A DNA stretch of 64,000 nucleotides from Proteles cristata cristata (lineage: Eukaryota; Chordata; Mammalia; Carnivora; Hyaenidae), in contig JAESUZ010000761.1 in NCBI GenBank assembly GCA_017311185.1, positions 939,001 through 1,003,000 of the forward strand, read 5' to 3'. Position 1 is the stretch's first letter; every line of letters begins with the position of its first letter. The translations under genes and the position numbers were made by a program. This document shows, piece after piece, positions 1-11,702 of the stretch. The notes under the pieces were generated by a model. It was not told the origin of the DNA and made no database searches. It worked only from the letters and a program-made list of their open reading frames with translations.

Positions 1-414
1 CGAGGGCCTTGTAGCTCTCATCATGAGGGTGGGCCAGGGCAGAGCCCGGGAAGTCAGCTGGGCGTGAGCATGCAGAAACCCGTGGGGTGGAAGGAAGGAA
101 GGCTGATGCTTTCTGGAAGAGCCACAGAACGAAAGGAGGCCAGGGAGGACGATTACGGACGGATTTATCCCTCCCGGCTCTGCCTGGGAGTTCCAGCCAC
201 ATGGGCCTCCCGTGGCCTGTGGGCCAACTCAGCAAAGTACCAACCACACCTTCGCAAGTGAGGCATTCCTGGGCCAGGCTTAGATGCTCCGGCTCTGGAG
301 TTTGGAGGCCCTAGGCTCAACTCCCAGCTACCACCACTTCCTGGCTGGGTGAACTTGAACAAGTTCTTTCAGTGGAGCTGTGAAAAGGGTATAATAAAAT
401 GTAAGGCTTCTCTA

Positions 415-624
415 TTTTTTTTTTTTTTAATTTTATTTTTGAGACAGAGACAGAGTGTGAACGGGGAAGGGGACAGAGAGAGGGAGAGACACAGAAATCG
501 AAGAAGGGTCCAGGGTCCGAGCTGTCAGCACAGAGCCTGGCATGAGGCTTGAACTCATGAACATGCAAGATCATGACCTGAACCGAAGTCGGACGGTTAA
601 CCGACCGAGCCACCCAGGCGCCCC
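415..624 (-). mobile_element. Felid tRNA-Lys SINE
   Basis: This copy shows the standard anatomy in reverse: T-run and tail, GA-rich body, B box (inverted), and head ending GGCGCCCC. Similar 16-base flanks at 398-413 (AATGTAAGGCTTCTCT) and 625-640 differ at two positions, so it is a moderately old insertion. Confidence 0.95.
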
Positions 625-984
625 AATGCAGGGCTTCTCTAATGCAATTGGCAGAAGGAGGTCAGGAGCTCGAGTGAGTAGAGCATATAATACCACCAGG
701 ACTTTATCTTGCTTCCGCTTTAGGTCTGGGATGCATTTCCCAACAACCAGGAAACATTCCCCAACCCACACGGCCCAGGGACAGAGGACAAAGCTCTCTC
801 ACGCCTCTGACTGGACAGCCTCTTTCCCTCCGACTGTATTTACCTTCTTTCCGCCTCAGCTGTAACACATCTCCTCCAAGATGCTCCTAATGTGCCCATT
901 TGCTTAGCTCTGTCCGGCTAAATAACGGGGTCTCCTGCTAGCCAGGGAGGCCCAGGTCTGCAACCAGAGTGGAGCGTGGGGAGC

Positions 985-1130
985 AAGCGACCTCACTGCA
1001 CCGAGCCTCAGTTCCGTCGTCTGCAAAGGGGACCTCACAGTCGACCCCACCTTAGTGCACTGTTATGGGGCTTCAGTAAACCAGGTAACCCGGGGCCTGG
1101 CCCAGCGTAAGTACTTGACAGATGTGATCA
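985..1130 (+). repeat. MIR fragment
   Basis: GAGCCTCAGTTCCGTCGTCT followed by GCCTGGCCCAGCGTAAGTAC matches the core-to-3' part of MIR. Confidence 0.6.
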
Positions 1131-3105
1131 CAAACCTGGCGGATTACTGTTATCTCCTGAGTAGCCTGTGTCGCTCTCTCTCCTGCCAGGGACTGTGCGC
1201 CCCGGGGGACAGGGCCCTTGCCAGGCAAAACTACGCCCCCAAATAGGCATTCAGGGCCTCAGGATGCTCTTAGCATCCCTGACCAGGGAGGTGGCCGATT
1301 AAGTGTTCTTCAGGGCCCCTCCCTACATGGTCGCAAGTCCGTCCATGGTGAAAAATTGTTCCAGGCTGTTTAGGGGGCTGGGGGAGAAGATTCTTCCTCT
1401 CCCTCCCACCTCCAGCCAAAGTGCAATCAGATTTCCAGGAGACCTCCGTAGTGAGGATCACGAGGCCCAGGTGGGAGAAGCGGAGCCAGGAAGGACCCTG
1501 GGTTCGTCTTGTGTCCCTCATTTCAGAAGAGAAGGCGGGGGCCACGCGGGAGGGAGGAGACCCAGAAGACAGCAATGTCATCCATCACGAGTGGGGTATG
1601 AGCACGGGGAGGGGCTGCGGACTGCCGATGCCCCCTCCCAACCCACCGTCCACAAGTGACAGAGACCCAGGGAAGTAGGGCCCGGAGGGACTCTGCTCAA
1701 GGTCCCCAGCACCAGGTGGCTGGGCCAGGACATGAGCCGTGTCTCTAAGGCTCTAAGGCCACTGTGCCCACATATGCCTCCTGCCAGGGGCCTAATCAGA
1801 CAACCTTAAAAGGAGAGGAAATTTAAAAAAAAAAAGATAAAACACACATGAAAACAAAAATCTGAAACCAGCATAAGCCCCGTGGTAAGAGACACGTCCA
1901 CACTGGTTACCCGTTAGCCACACACAGGCCCTGCCTCCAGCCTCCAGCCCACCGCCTTCCCCCGGGATGAGCTGTTTTTGTCAGGCTGGGTCCTCCTGTG
2001 TCATAAGTCCACCCACATCACTTCCACTTTTTCCACTCTGCCCACCGCTCTCCTTCCTACTTCCTAATTACGGTGCAAGAGCTCACTATTGTCCCCGTGA
2101 CCTGGTCTGGAAATCTCAGCGATCGCAGGCATCCTCTCCCCTCTCTACTCCTTCCCCCCAAACACGCACACCTCCAGGTCTCAACCCGGCAGCCGGAGGG
2201 CTGTACCTGGCCCGTGGAAGGACCTTATTTAGCCCGCGAGAGGTGACATCTGTAACACGGAGTGGTAGCCAGTACTGAGAGCCTGGGTGATCTCATACCT
2301 AAAACTTGAAAATCTGGTAACCGTAGCCCCAATTCTCACAGGCGGCAAGCAGCTGAGTCGGAGCTGTGGCCTGCGGAAGGGGCCTGCCTCCTACTTTGCC
2401 ACAATCCCCGCCACTCCCTGATGCCTCATACCTGGCCGGACTCTCTCCTCTGTCTTCTACTTTGCCACCAATCCCCACCCGCCGGCTGCTATCAGACACG
2501 TGCATCGGCAACCCCTGCCCACCTCCCCATCTGGCTGGTCCCAGACCCTTCTCCCTTTCCAAAGCCTCTCTTTGGCCCCCACCCAGCTCCCTCCTACTTC
2601 TCAGGCAGGGGTGCATTGTGATAATCCTATCACCCACTTCCCCAAGGCTTTCCAGTCCCCAAGTCCGGCCATGACATCCGTCGAGCCACTGTGTGGCTTC
2701 ACTGCCCACAGGGCAAAGTCCAGCTTCTACAGGGGCCTCTGGACCACCCCATTCAACATGCCTTCCTATGTCAGTGTTCCTGGGCACCTGCTTTACGCAG
2801 GGCCCTGGCCCTAGGCACCAACAATACGGGGCAGACAGAAACGTGCTTCCTCCCAGAAGAAAGGTCAGTGCAGTGTCGGGGACGCGTCCGAGGGAGGGAA
2901 ACGGTCCTGATGTCCCGCCTCCGGTCACATGGCTCTGCCTTCTGTCCTCTGCACACTGTCTGGTCTCCCTGCTTTGGCTTTCTCCCCTCACCCCACTGAC
3001 CATGAAGGCCTAACCTCCTTCCACACCCAGCGTTCACACCCCTTCTCTGTGAGCCTCCCTCGCGTGAACACAGAACGGTACACATCACAAAATCTTGACC
3101 AATCT
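1131..3105. other. Unique non-coding stretch
   Basis: No recognisable exon, RNA gene or young repeat. Several open frames of 100-234 codons overlap on both strands, but none has a recognisable protein signature or convincing splice framing. Confidence 0.5.
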
Positions 3106-3109
3106 CGCT

Positions 3110-3470
3110 GACTTCATTCACTCAACAAATGTTCCCTGAGCAATACTGGGTGCCCGACACAGGAATGAGCAAGACAGAGGCCGAGGTTTTAGGAAGCCTC
3201 TCTTCTACTGAGAGAGAAACGACGTAAGGGATGGATTAAGAATTGTTCAGAAAAGAAAACAGAATAAATATGCATAAAGGTGAAGGTGGTTCTTTAGATA
3301 AGGTGATGGAGGAATGCCTGTCAGGGAAGGTAACAGTCCATCCGGGACCTACAAGGTAGTAAGTAGCACGGCAGAATGGGAGGAGTCCCGTGTGGAGAGC
3401 AGTGAGTGCAAAGGCCCTGAGGCAGAAATAACCTTGTAAGATGGGCAAGGCAGAGGGGCAGCAGGGAGCC
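3110..3470 (-). repeat. Ancient interspersed repeat (L2-like, reversed)
   Basis: TTCATTCACTCAACAAATGT followed by GAGCAATACTGGGTGCC, then GTGCAAAGGCCCTGAGGCAG, match a common ancient mammalian repeat pattern. The exact family cannot be fixed by eye. Confidence 0.45.
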
Positions 3471-3599
3471 AGTTAGGAAGGTACTGCCCTAACCCAGGGC
3501 AAAGTTGACAAATGGAGACGAACTTATTATGGATTTGACTGGGGGCGGGGGGGTGAGGAGGTCGATGATTTTAGCCTGAGCAGCTAAGACAGTAGGGCA

Positions 3600-3998
3600 C
3601 TCTTAAGGACTGAATATAAATCCGTGTTGAAGTCCTACCCTCTAACATGATGGTACTTGGAGATGGGGTTTTGGGGAAGTAACTGGGTTAGATGAGGTCA
3701 TGAGAGTGAGGCCCTGGTCTGGCGGGATTAGTGTCCTTATAAGAAGAAACTCTAGATAGCTCTCTCTCTCTCTCTCTCTGTCTCTCTCTGTCCACACACA
3801 TATACCAAGAAAGGGCCATGTGAAGACTCAGCAAGAAAGCATCCATCTGCAGGTCAGGAAGTGAGCCCTTCCTGGACCCTGACCATGTTCGACTTTGATC
3901 TTGGACCTCGGAGCCTACAAGTACCATAAGAAAATAAGCTTCTGTTATTAAGCCACCTAGTCTATGGTGTCTGTTACAGCAGCCTGAGCTAATACAGG
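3600..3998 (+). mobile_element. MLT1-type (ERVL-MaLR) LTR
   Basis: It begins near GGACTGAATATAAATCCGTG and ends TAAGCCACCTAGTCTATGGT then GAGCTAATACAGG, the typical MLT1 3' end. GTGTCCTTATAAGAAGA and CATGTGAAGACTCAGCAAG are also present. A (CT)n tract sits inside it. Confidence 0.8.
3760..3789. repeat. (CT)n microsatellite
   Basis: A near-perfect CT tract of about 30 bases lies inside the MLT1 LTR. It is probably length-variable. Confidence 0.9.
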
Positions 3999-4629
3999 TC
4001 CTTTACTGACATGCGGGATGCTCAGCAAACAGTGCATGATCACGTAGGTACCGAGGATGGAATGTCTCCGAGTTGAGCCCGATAAGGTAAAATGGTGAGA
4101 TGCTGTCAGTGAAGCCCCCAGGGCTGTGCCCAAGGTGCGGAACCCCGCATTCACTGAGACACCCCACGCACACTCGAGCCTCAGCCTAATGTTGATGGCT
4201 GTGCTCAAAGGTCCCCCTCCCTGAAAACTCATTCCTCCTTCTCCACCCTTGTAGTGGCTGAAATGCAAAGCTCTCTGTTTTCCTTTACGCTTGCTCTGGG
4301 AATAAGAGCTTCTTTAATAGCACACTTCAAAGCCAACGTTCCTTTTATCAAGTAGCCTGGCCCCAGGAGGCCTTGCTTTGATCCACGGAGGAGCAGACAT
4401 TGTAAAACCTTCCAACTTGGCTTTCTTGGAAAAGGAGATCATTCTATTGCACAGACCCCAACAACTCGCTGAGTGTCAGAATGACGGGCATGAAAAGGAA
4501 AGACGGTTATGAAAATGTCCCAAGAAAACTTCTAAGACTGCAGATTTGAGAAAGAGTTTTGAGATAAAATAGGGCTGGAGATTGGAATGATCTTGATGGA
4601 AACATTTTTGCTTAAAGATGGAATTTGTG

Positions 4630-4843
4630 GGGCACCCAGGGGGCTCGGTCGGTTAAGCGTCCGAGTCTTGGTTTTGGCTCAGATCATGATCTCACGGTTT
4701 GTGGGTTCGAGCCCTGCATCGGGCTCCATGCTGACAGCAAGAAACCTGCTTGGGATTCTCTGTCTCCCTCCCCCTCTGCCCCTCTCCCCCTTACACTCTC
4801 TTTCTCTCTCTCTCAAAATAAAGAAATAAGCTTAAAAAAAAAT
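4630..4843 (+). mobile_element. Felid tRNA-Lys SINE
   Basis: The head is diverged (GGGCACCCAGGGGGCTCGG). The flanking TSD AAAGATGGAATTTGTG is perfect at 4614-4629 and 4844-4859. Confidence 0.95.
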
Positions 4844-4894
4844 AAAGATGGAATTTGTGAAATTTGCCTAATGAAGAAATAAGCAACTGATTTT

Positions 4895-5510
4895 TTTGAA
4901 GAACATTTAAAAACAATCCAAGTATCATTAACATACAGTGTTATACTCATTTTAGCTGTACAACACAGTAATTCACCAAGTCTATACATTACTCAGTGCT
5001 CATCATGGTAAATGTGCTCAAAATCCCCTACAACTATTTCCCCCAACCCTGAACCCACCTCCCCTCTGGTAACCATTAGTTTGTTCTCTGTAGTTAAGAG
5101 TCTGTTTCTTGGTTTGTTTCTTTTTTCCTTTACTCGTTTGTTTTGTTTCTTAAATTCCACCTGTGGTATTTGTCTTTCTCTATTTCACTTAGCATTATAC
5201 TCTCTAGATCCGTCCATGTTGTTGCAAATGGTAGTATTTCATTCTTTTCATGGCTGAGTAATATTGCATTGTATTTATATGCCACATCTTCTTCTTCTTC
5301 TTTTTAGTGTTTGTTTATTTTTGAGAGACAGAGCATGAGCAGGGGAGGGGTAGAGAGAGAGGGAGACGCAGAATCTGAAGCAGGCTCCAGGCTCTGAGAT
5401 GTCAGCACAGAGCCCGACACGGGGCTCGAACTCATGAACCACAAGGTGGTGACCTGAGATAAAGGCAGACACGTAACCTACTGGGCCCCCCAGGCTCTGC
5501 ATAGAGAGTT
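4895..5510 (-). mobile_element. L1 3' region fragment, split by a SINE
   Basis: The plus strand matches the reverse of the L1 3' end: CCATGTTGTTGCAAATGG at about 5214, then a run on the ATTCTTTTCATGGCTGAGTA pattern and ATGCCACATCTTCTT. The SINE at 5303-5498 interrupts it. There is no open frame of note. Confidence 0.75.
5303..5498 (-). mobile_element. Felid tRNA-Lys SINE, diverged head
   Basis: It lies inside the reversed L1 fragment. The head end has decayed to CTGGGCCCCCCAGGCTCTG. No clear TSD is seen. Confidence 0.85.
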
Positions 5511-6125
5511 CTGATGCTTCTGATTAATGACCTGAGCAGAGGATCGCTGGGCTGGGCCACATCTGTACCAGCCAGAAGGTCCGGCAGGGAGAGCTGGGGA
5601 ACCCACAGCCAAGCCCTCCAAAACCACCCGCGGGCTCAGGGAGGCGGCTCCGCGGCAAGGGCCGATGGATCTGTTACGGGAGCTGTCGCTGTGTCAACGT
5701 GGTTAAGCTGAAACTGCTCTCCCCAGAATCCCCTTCCCTGTCGGCTCTCGAGGAAGACGCAGCGACGGCCGGGCACCACACAGCCCAGCAGGTTTGAGCC
5801 GGTCCCGCTGTCTGGTCTGTGTCCAGCTCTTCCTTCCAATTGCTGGTCCTGAGGCCCGACAGTGTCCCCAGGCCCGCCACTGGTCACCTGGCTGGGCACC
5901 CGCCGGCAACCGCTGCCCACGGCCTCCTCCACAAGGGTCCCGTGGTCTCGCCTTGGTGGCCGGTCATCCTGGTCCCCCAGCTTCTGCGTCACTTTCACGT
6001 CAGACCTGCCCCCCCCAACAGTGTAAGATCTAATTCTTATCATAAATTCCATCCGTAGGTCACAGTGGCCCAGTTTTCTAGGTTCCGCCTGAGGTTAGCA
6101 CCCACACTTTCCTGCGGACCGTCCC
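5511..6125. other. Unique GC-richer stretch, nothing identified
   Basis: Overlapping open frames exist on both strands (longest 138 codons, minus, 5636-6052) with no recognisable domain. CpG density is moderate. I see no splice-framed exon I would defend. Confidence 0.4.
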
Positions 6126-6127
6126 AT

Positions 6128-6290
6128 CGCGGACAGTGGTCTTGCAAGCACGGTCCCGGAGCCTCAGCATCAGCACCGCGAGGAGCCTGCTAGAAACGCA
6201 AGTTCTTGGGCCCCGGCTCTCCAGACCTACTGCCTCAGAAATTCTGGGGGACCTTCCAACAGGTGCTCAAGTTCAAGAACCACTCCCTCA
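6128..6290 (-). repeat. hAT-type DNA transposon remnant
   Basis: GGCCCCGGCTCTCCAGACCT followed by ACTGCCTCAGAAATTCTGGG and CAAGAACCACT match a common mammalian hAT-Charlie-like non-autonomous element. The subfamily and strand are uncertain. Confidence 0.5.
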
Positions 6291-6854
6291 TGTGGGCACT
6301 TAGAAAGCCTTCCTCCTCCATTTCTGTCCAGGATGATGAAACGGCTCTGAAGATGTATAAGGTGTTATATCGTTGATGTAATTTTACGCTGTATGAATTT
6401 CCGAGGCCTAACCTTATGCCGGTGAACGTCGGCATTTATCGAGACATTGTGCTAATAAGCGTCTTATCATCCTCACCCCAGCCCTACGAAGGCCCATTAC
6501 TAGCCTCCCCGTTTAATCGATGTGGAATCCAGGGGGTCTGACCCAGAACCCACACTTGTAAGCAATATGCCATGAGGCCCAGAGCACCGAGGTGCTTCTC
6601 TGTTTCTGCAGGAGATGGAAACAGGACGTTGGCCAGAACGGCCCTTGGTCTACGCTTAAAAGCAGTATCTCATGCACTCGGTTTTACCCTGCCCTGCAGC
6701 AGAGGCTGGGGCGAGTAGGGGGGAAGGCAAGGGGGTGCAGACAGGCCTGCCCACACACAGGTCCACACCCCCAGGCCTGTCGCAATAAAGTCCCTTGCCC
6801 CCGGCCAGCCTAAGGCTAAGCGATTTGGAGTGAGCTTATTAGAATGGAAAGATT

Positions 6855-7047
6855 TTTAAAATTTTTAAGGTTTATTTATCTTGAGAAAGAGAGAGAGCAG
6901 GGGAGGGGCAGAGAGAGAATCCTAAGCAGGCTCCTTGCTGTCAGCGCAGAGCCCAATGAGGGGTTTGAGCTCATAAACCCTGAGATTGTGACCTGAGCTG
7001 AAACTGAAGAGTTGGACCCTTAACAGGCTGAGCCACCCAGGTGCCCC
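6855..7047 (-). mobile_element. Felid tRNA-Lys SINE, first of a stack of three
   Basis: Flanks are AGAATGGAAAGATT at 6841-6854 and AGAACGGAAAGATT at 7049-7062. The right flank is also the left flank of the next SINE. Confidence 0.93.
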
Positions 7048-7062
7048 GAGAACGGAAAGATT

Positions 7063-7293
7063 AAAAAAAATTTTTTTAAGTTTATTTTGAGAGACAGAGA
7101 AAGCAGAGGAGGGACAGAGAGAGAGAGAGAGACAAAGAGACAAAGAGAGAGAGAGAGGGACAGAATCCCAGGCAGGATCCTTGCTATCAGGACAGAGCCC
7201 AATGCGGGGCTCGAACTCATGAATTTTAAGATTGTGACCTGAGCCAAAACCAAGAGTTGGATGCTTAACTGACTGAGCCACCCAGGTATCCCT
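7063..7293 (-). mobile_element. Felid tRNA-Lys SINE, second of the stack
   Basis: It sits directly against the first copy's target duplication. Its right flank AGCACGGAAAAAGTT (7294-7308) is a third, diverged copy of the same target. Confidence 0.93.
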
Positions 7294-7308
7294 AGCACGG
7301 AAAAAGTT

Positions 7309-7543
7309 GTTCGTTTTTTTAATTTTTTAAAAAATTTTTAATGTTTTATTTGTGTCTGAGAGAGAGAGAGAAACAGCGTGAGCAGGGGAAGGTCAGAGAG
7401 AGAGGGAGACACAGAATCCAAAACAGGCTGCAGGCTCTGAGCTGTCAGCACAGAGCCCAACCGGGAGCTCGAACCCATGAACCGTGAGATCATAACCTGA
7501 GCCAAAGTCAGGTGCTCAACCGACTGAGCCACCTGGACGCCCC
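7309..7543 (-). mobile_element. Felid tRNA-Lys SINE, third of the stack
   Basis: The TSD GGAAAAAGTT lies at 7299-7308 and 7545-7554. All three SINEs share orientation, as expected if one A-rich site was cut repeatedly. Confidence 0.93.
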
Positions 7544-7589
7544 TGGAAAAAGTTTTTAAAAGTACTTATGACATTAGCAGCATCTAGAA

Positions 7590-7700
7590 ATGTATTGCGC
7601 ATTTACTATGTGCCAAGTACTTTTTGCACACAGCTCATTTAATCATCACAAAATCCTAAAACTGTTCTCCTCACTCGGAGAAATTCAGCTGATGCCCAAG
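7590..7700 (-). repeat. MIR fragment
   Basis: The phrase TTTACTATGTGCCAAGTACT followed by CTCATTTAATCATCACAA matches the reverse of a MIR 3' half. Confidence 0.6.
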
Positions 7701-7748
7701 TCGCCGAGGTCATTGGGGCCAGCACTTCAATATAAATCTGTAACTTTA

Positions 7749-7988
7749 TTTTTTATTTTTATTTTTTTTTTATTTTTATTTTTTTAATGTTTTATTTATT
7801 TCTAGGAGAGAGAGAGACAGCGTGAGCAGGGAAGGTCAGAGAGAGAGGGAGTCACAGACTGAAAAAGGCTCCAGGCTCTGAGCTGGCAGTCAGCACAGAG
7901 CCTGATGTGGGGCTCGAACCCACGAACCGCGAGATCATGACCTAAGCGAAAGTCGGACGCTTAACCGACTAAGCCACCCAGGCGCCCC
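7749..7988 (-). mobile_element. Felid SINE, young subfamily
   Basis: The 15-base TSD AAATCTGTAACTTTA is perfect at 7734-7748 and 7989-8003. It carries the young-subfamily marks: CTGGCAGTCAGCACAG, TTTCTAGGAGAGAG and ACTAAGCCACCC. Confidence 0.97.
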
Positions 7989-8391
7989 AAATCTGTAACT
8001 TTAATACGAAGTCATACCTGTTTCTCTACAGGAAATAGAGATAATGGTCAATATTCAAAATTTTTAAATTCTTTGCATCCTTTTTAAAGTTAAAAATGGG
8101 CCACCTTTATAATCAGCGTTGTGACACGATTAGACAAGGACTGGCTTCCTATGTCCCTCAGGGTCTCCATCACCGCCACGTTCCACAGCCCTGTGGCCTT
8201 CCCGGGTGTGGACGCACCACACGGTCTACCGTCCAGGCCTTCACGGTGGACGGCTGGGTTGTTTCCACAGGAAGACACTTCAACTGGGGAAACACGTTTG
8301 AACCAGGGCATCAACATTAGCAACCCCCTCTCACTACAACCAGGGGCAACACGGGGCCTCGGCTCTGGGGGGGACGATGCCTGTGGCAGAA

Positions 8392-8451
8392 AGACCCGCG
8401 TCCCAGCCAGCAGACCCGCGTCCCAGCCAGCAGACCCGCGTCCCAGCCAGC
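8392..8451. repeat. Minisatellite, 3 x 20 bp
   Basis: The unit AGACCCGCGTCCCAGCCAGC is repeated three times without a mismatch at 8392-8411, 8412-8431 and 8432-8451. Perfect identity suggests recent expansion or length polymorphism. It is not in a recognised gene. Confidence 0.97.
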
Positions 8452-8703
8452 AGCATAGCTGATACTCATTTATTTTAGGTGCAGACTTTTGGGGGGAAAG
8501 GCTTTCATTTTCACATGCAGAAGATGAGGTAAAAAATGTCAGTGAGATCTGCCCACCTCACTCCTTCGAAAGAAAAGCTCGATCCCTCAGCAACGAGGCA
8601 CCAGTGTTCTCCGTCTGGGGACGCCTATGTGTCTCCCTCCCTTCCGTTCTGAGGTCACATGCCAGGTGCCTTGAGCTAAACAGCCAGGGCTCTCACTTCC
8701 CAC

Positions 8704-9060
8704 TAGAGTGTGGTAGTTGAGAACACAGACTCTGGAGCCAGACTACCTGGGTTTAAAACCCATCTCCACAGCTAGTGGGTGGTGTTACTAGCTCACCAAG
8801 CCCTTGGAATCCAAGCGCTGAAGATGGAAGGAGCCTGGGTCCCTGAAAGACTGTGTGGAGCAAAGACCCCACCTGCCCCACCCAGCAGGTTACATTGCAA
8901 CCGAACTGTCTTGAGCCTTTGAGATGTGAGGTTTTTTGCACAGTAGCTAGCCTACTCCTGACTCAGTTTCCCCATGTCATTGAACTGTTATGAGCGTGAG
9001 TTATGAGTCACTATACGCAAAATGCCTAGGATGGCGCCTGTCACAACTGCTACGTACATT
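8704..9060 (+). repeat. MIR, split or with a diverged middle
   Basis: The segment 8704-8790 reads like the MIR 5' half (ACACAGACTCTGGAGCCAGA, then CCTGGGTTTAAA). The segment 8940-9060 reads like the 3' half (CTCAGTTTCCCCATGTCATT). The middle is not recognisable and the two could be separate copies. Confidence 0.55.
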
Positions 9061-10300
9061 TAAACAAACATTGGAGATGCCTGGGAAGGTCAGACCCCCC
9101 TCTCTCCAGCCAGCCCGGGATCTGCCCCACTCCAGGGCCACCCCCACAGTTCCATCAAGAAGGACGATTCCCCCAAACAGTCCTGACTTTCAACACCAAC
9201 CAGATACGGCTCCGGCTCCCAGGAATTTCCCTAAAATCCTTTCGAACGCTTTTCAGCCCAAAATCCTCCTGGAGGAACCAAGTGTGTCTTCCCTTCTCTG
9301 TGAGATGTTCCCAGAAACCGGGTAACTCCGTCCCGGGCCAGGGTGTACACGTGTCGTTCTAAAGCTGCCAACACACTTCCCCACAGGCAATGAGTCAGAA
9401 GTAGGCTGGGCTGAAGAACTGCGTGAACTCCATGGCTGTGGGCTCAGCGAGGCACAGTCCCCTTAGCCCGGGACACGATCATTCCATCAATGGACCCATC
9501 AGCGCCCACCCACTGTGCGAGGCACCAATGACGCATAGTGTGGAGCTCGCATCCACCCCCCCAGCTAATTACACATTTAACTACTTTTTATCAGCGAAAG
9601 GTTGCTTCTCTCATACCCGTTCCCCATGCTTTTTTGTGTAAGCCATGTTTCTTCGTCTGTGTGTGTGTGTGTGCGCGCGTTTGTACACAGTCCCTGATGA
9701 AAGCTACCAACGCTCCACAGAAAAACGCAGAGGTAGGTTTGCTATAAAACTTCAGGTGGTTAGCGGGTCCTCAAAGGCAATCCAAGGACCTTGAGATGAG
9801 TGATTCCATGTTTCAAAGGACCCGACAATTTCAGAACGATCCTGACAACTCTAACGCGTCACCATCTAAAAGCAACAATTACAAGCATCTTATACACACA
9901 GGGAATTTCTGGAAGCACATACGAGAACCCATGAGCCGGGGCCATCTCTGAGGAAAGGCACTGGAGGTCTGAGATGAGAGGGAGGTTTACATGTTTGCAT
10001 GGGCTAGCCCTTTTACAGGGTTTGGGTTGGTTTTTTTTGTTTTTTGTTTTTTTACATTTTTACCAGGTGTAAGCATTTTTTCTAATCAAACTGTTAATTT
10101 TCCAATTAAAAGGAGTCAATAGGAAGTTATTTAAGTTCAGGACTAGACGCAACCCATTGTGGCCGCCATTTCTGCGACACAGGAAAGGGACAGGTCACCA
10201 ACGAGGAAAAGGTCAGCTTACTTCCCGGCAGAGTAGGATCCTCGTGGGAGGGGGGAAAAGCAAAACATTGCTCAAGAGGGGTGACCGTGTTTTCCTGTTT
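9061..10300. other. Unique non-coding stretch
   Basis: No gene recognised. It contains the (GT)n tract at 9658-9682 and T-rich sequence near 10030-10060. Confidence 0.4.
9658..9682. repeat. (GT)n/(GC)n microsatellite
   Basis: A GT run passes into GCGCGCG, an alternating purine-pyrimidine tract that could adopt Z-DNA. Confidence 0.85.
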
Positions 10301-10306
10301 CTCCTT

Positions 10307-10511
10307 TTTTTTTTCTTTAATTTATTTCTGAGAGAGAGACACAGCGTGAGCAGGGGAGGGTCAGAGAGAGACGGAGATACAGAATCTGAAACAGGCTCCA
10401 AGCTCTGAGCTGTCAGCACAGAGTCTGACACGGGGCTCGAACCCACGGAGAGTAAGATCATGACCTAGGCCGAAGTCGGACGCTTAACCGACTGAGCCAC
10501 CCAGGCGCCCC
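10307..10511 (-). mobile_element. Felid tRNA-Lys SINE
   Basis: The TSD CTGTTTCTCCTT is perfect at 10295-10306 and 10514-10525. Confidence 0.95.
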
Positions 10512-10889
10512 ATCTGTTTCTCCTTCAACACAGGTCATTATAGTTCCAGACTGAGGGGTTATTCATGTTCCGTTGGGTCCCCACACAGCAGGGTGCTGAC
10601 AGTAGGAACAGGGAAGAAACTGCCTGTGGAAGTTCCGGGGGTGTGTCCTCAGCCCCATCAGCTCTGCACCAGGCAGGAGGTGATGAAGACGTGTAAACGC
10701 TAGAACAAAGCTGGAATGTAGAGGGAGACGTACAGTGGAGGCCAAACGGCCTCCCACCAAAACCCCCTCCAAATACAAAGAGAGTAGATCTCTATTGATC
10801 AGGTTGAAGCGCATGTACTTGCCTTTTCCGAAGGTCGTCTGCACAGGGGCAGCCAGAGCCCGTATTTTGCTCGGCTGTGCTGAAGACCA

Positions 10890-10955
10890 CGTAAGGTCAT
10901 GTGTGTGAAGCTCCTTCCTCTGTGAGTGGCGCATAGTAGGAGCTCAGTAAGAGTC
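10890..10955 (+). repeat. MIR 3' end fragment
   Basis: GTGTGTGAAGCTCCTT then GGCGCATAGTAGGAGCTCAG matches the MIR 3' end. Confidence 0.45.
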
Positions 10956-11019
10956 TGCCACTCCCTTCCACCCTCCCCTCCCTGGGTCATCAGCACGAAA
11001 CTTTTAAGTTTGGCCATTT

Positions 11020-11690
11020 CGTGTAAAGATAAAGGTCCACTCGGACAGAACGGGCAAACCCAATGCTTGGTATTTGCTGGAGAGAAATGAAAACTGTATG
11101 TTCATAGTGATATAGAGGCCTTAGTCATAATCACCCCAAACTGGAAACAATCTGAATATTCTTCAGCAGGTGACGGGTTACACAAACGTTTGTTACATTC
11201 CTATGACTGGGTAACTCAATGTGGAGGAATCTCAAAGCATAAGACTTGGTAAAAGAAGCTGGACCCCAAAGGTGTCATACTTTGATTCTATTTGTTTTTT
11301 TCAAAAAAGTTTTATTTATTTACTTATTTGAGAGAGACAGGGCGAGTGGGGGAGCGGCAGAGAGAGAGGGACAGAGGATCCGAAGTGGGCTCTGCGTGGA
11401 CAGCAGAGAACCCACTCGGGGCTCGAACCCCCAAACTGCAGGATCATGACCTGAGCGGAAGTCACACGGCTCAACCGACTGAGCTACCCAGGCATCTGCA
11501 TCTGATTCTATTCTGTCGGCAACAAAGGGGCAGCGCCAGGCAATTTGGGGGACGAATGACACTTTTCTATATTTTCATCGTGGTAGCGGTTACACAGCTG
11601 TATACGTTTAGCAAAAACTGAAGAGCTGTACATGAGAAAGGGTGAAGCTTACTGTGTGTAAATTACGAAGGACGTCTGGGACATAACAAC
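11020..11690 (+). mobile_element. Old L1 3' region, split by a SINE
   Basis: CACCCCAAACTGGAAACAAT, GAATCTCAAAGCATAA and, after the SINE, TTTTCATCGTGGTAGCGGTT then ACACAGCTGTATACG follow the order of an old L1 3' UTR. It is heavily decayed. Confidence 0.6.
11293..11500 (-). mobile_element. Felid tRNA-Lys SINE
   Basis: It splits the old L1 fragment. The TSD TGATTCTATT lies at 11283-11292 and 11503-11512. Confidence 0.93.
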
Positions 11691-11702
11691 ATAAATGACA
11701 CG

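Noticed and set aside
2299..3003. 234-codon minus-strand open frame
   Set aside because: No recognisable motif, no splice context, and equally long overlapping frames occur on the plus strand.
6855..7543. Array of regularly spaced similar units resembling a CRISPR or tandem-repeat array
   Set aside because: The units are about 200-base SINEs with A-tails and target duplications, not short palindromic repeats with unique spacers.
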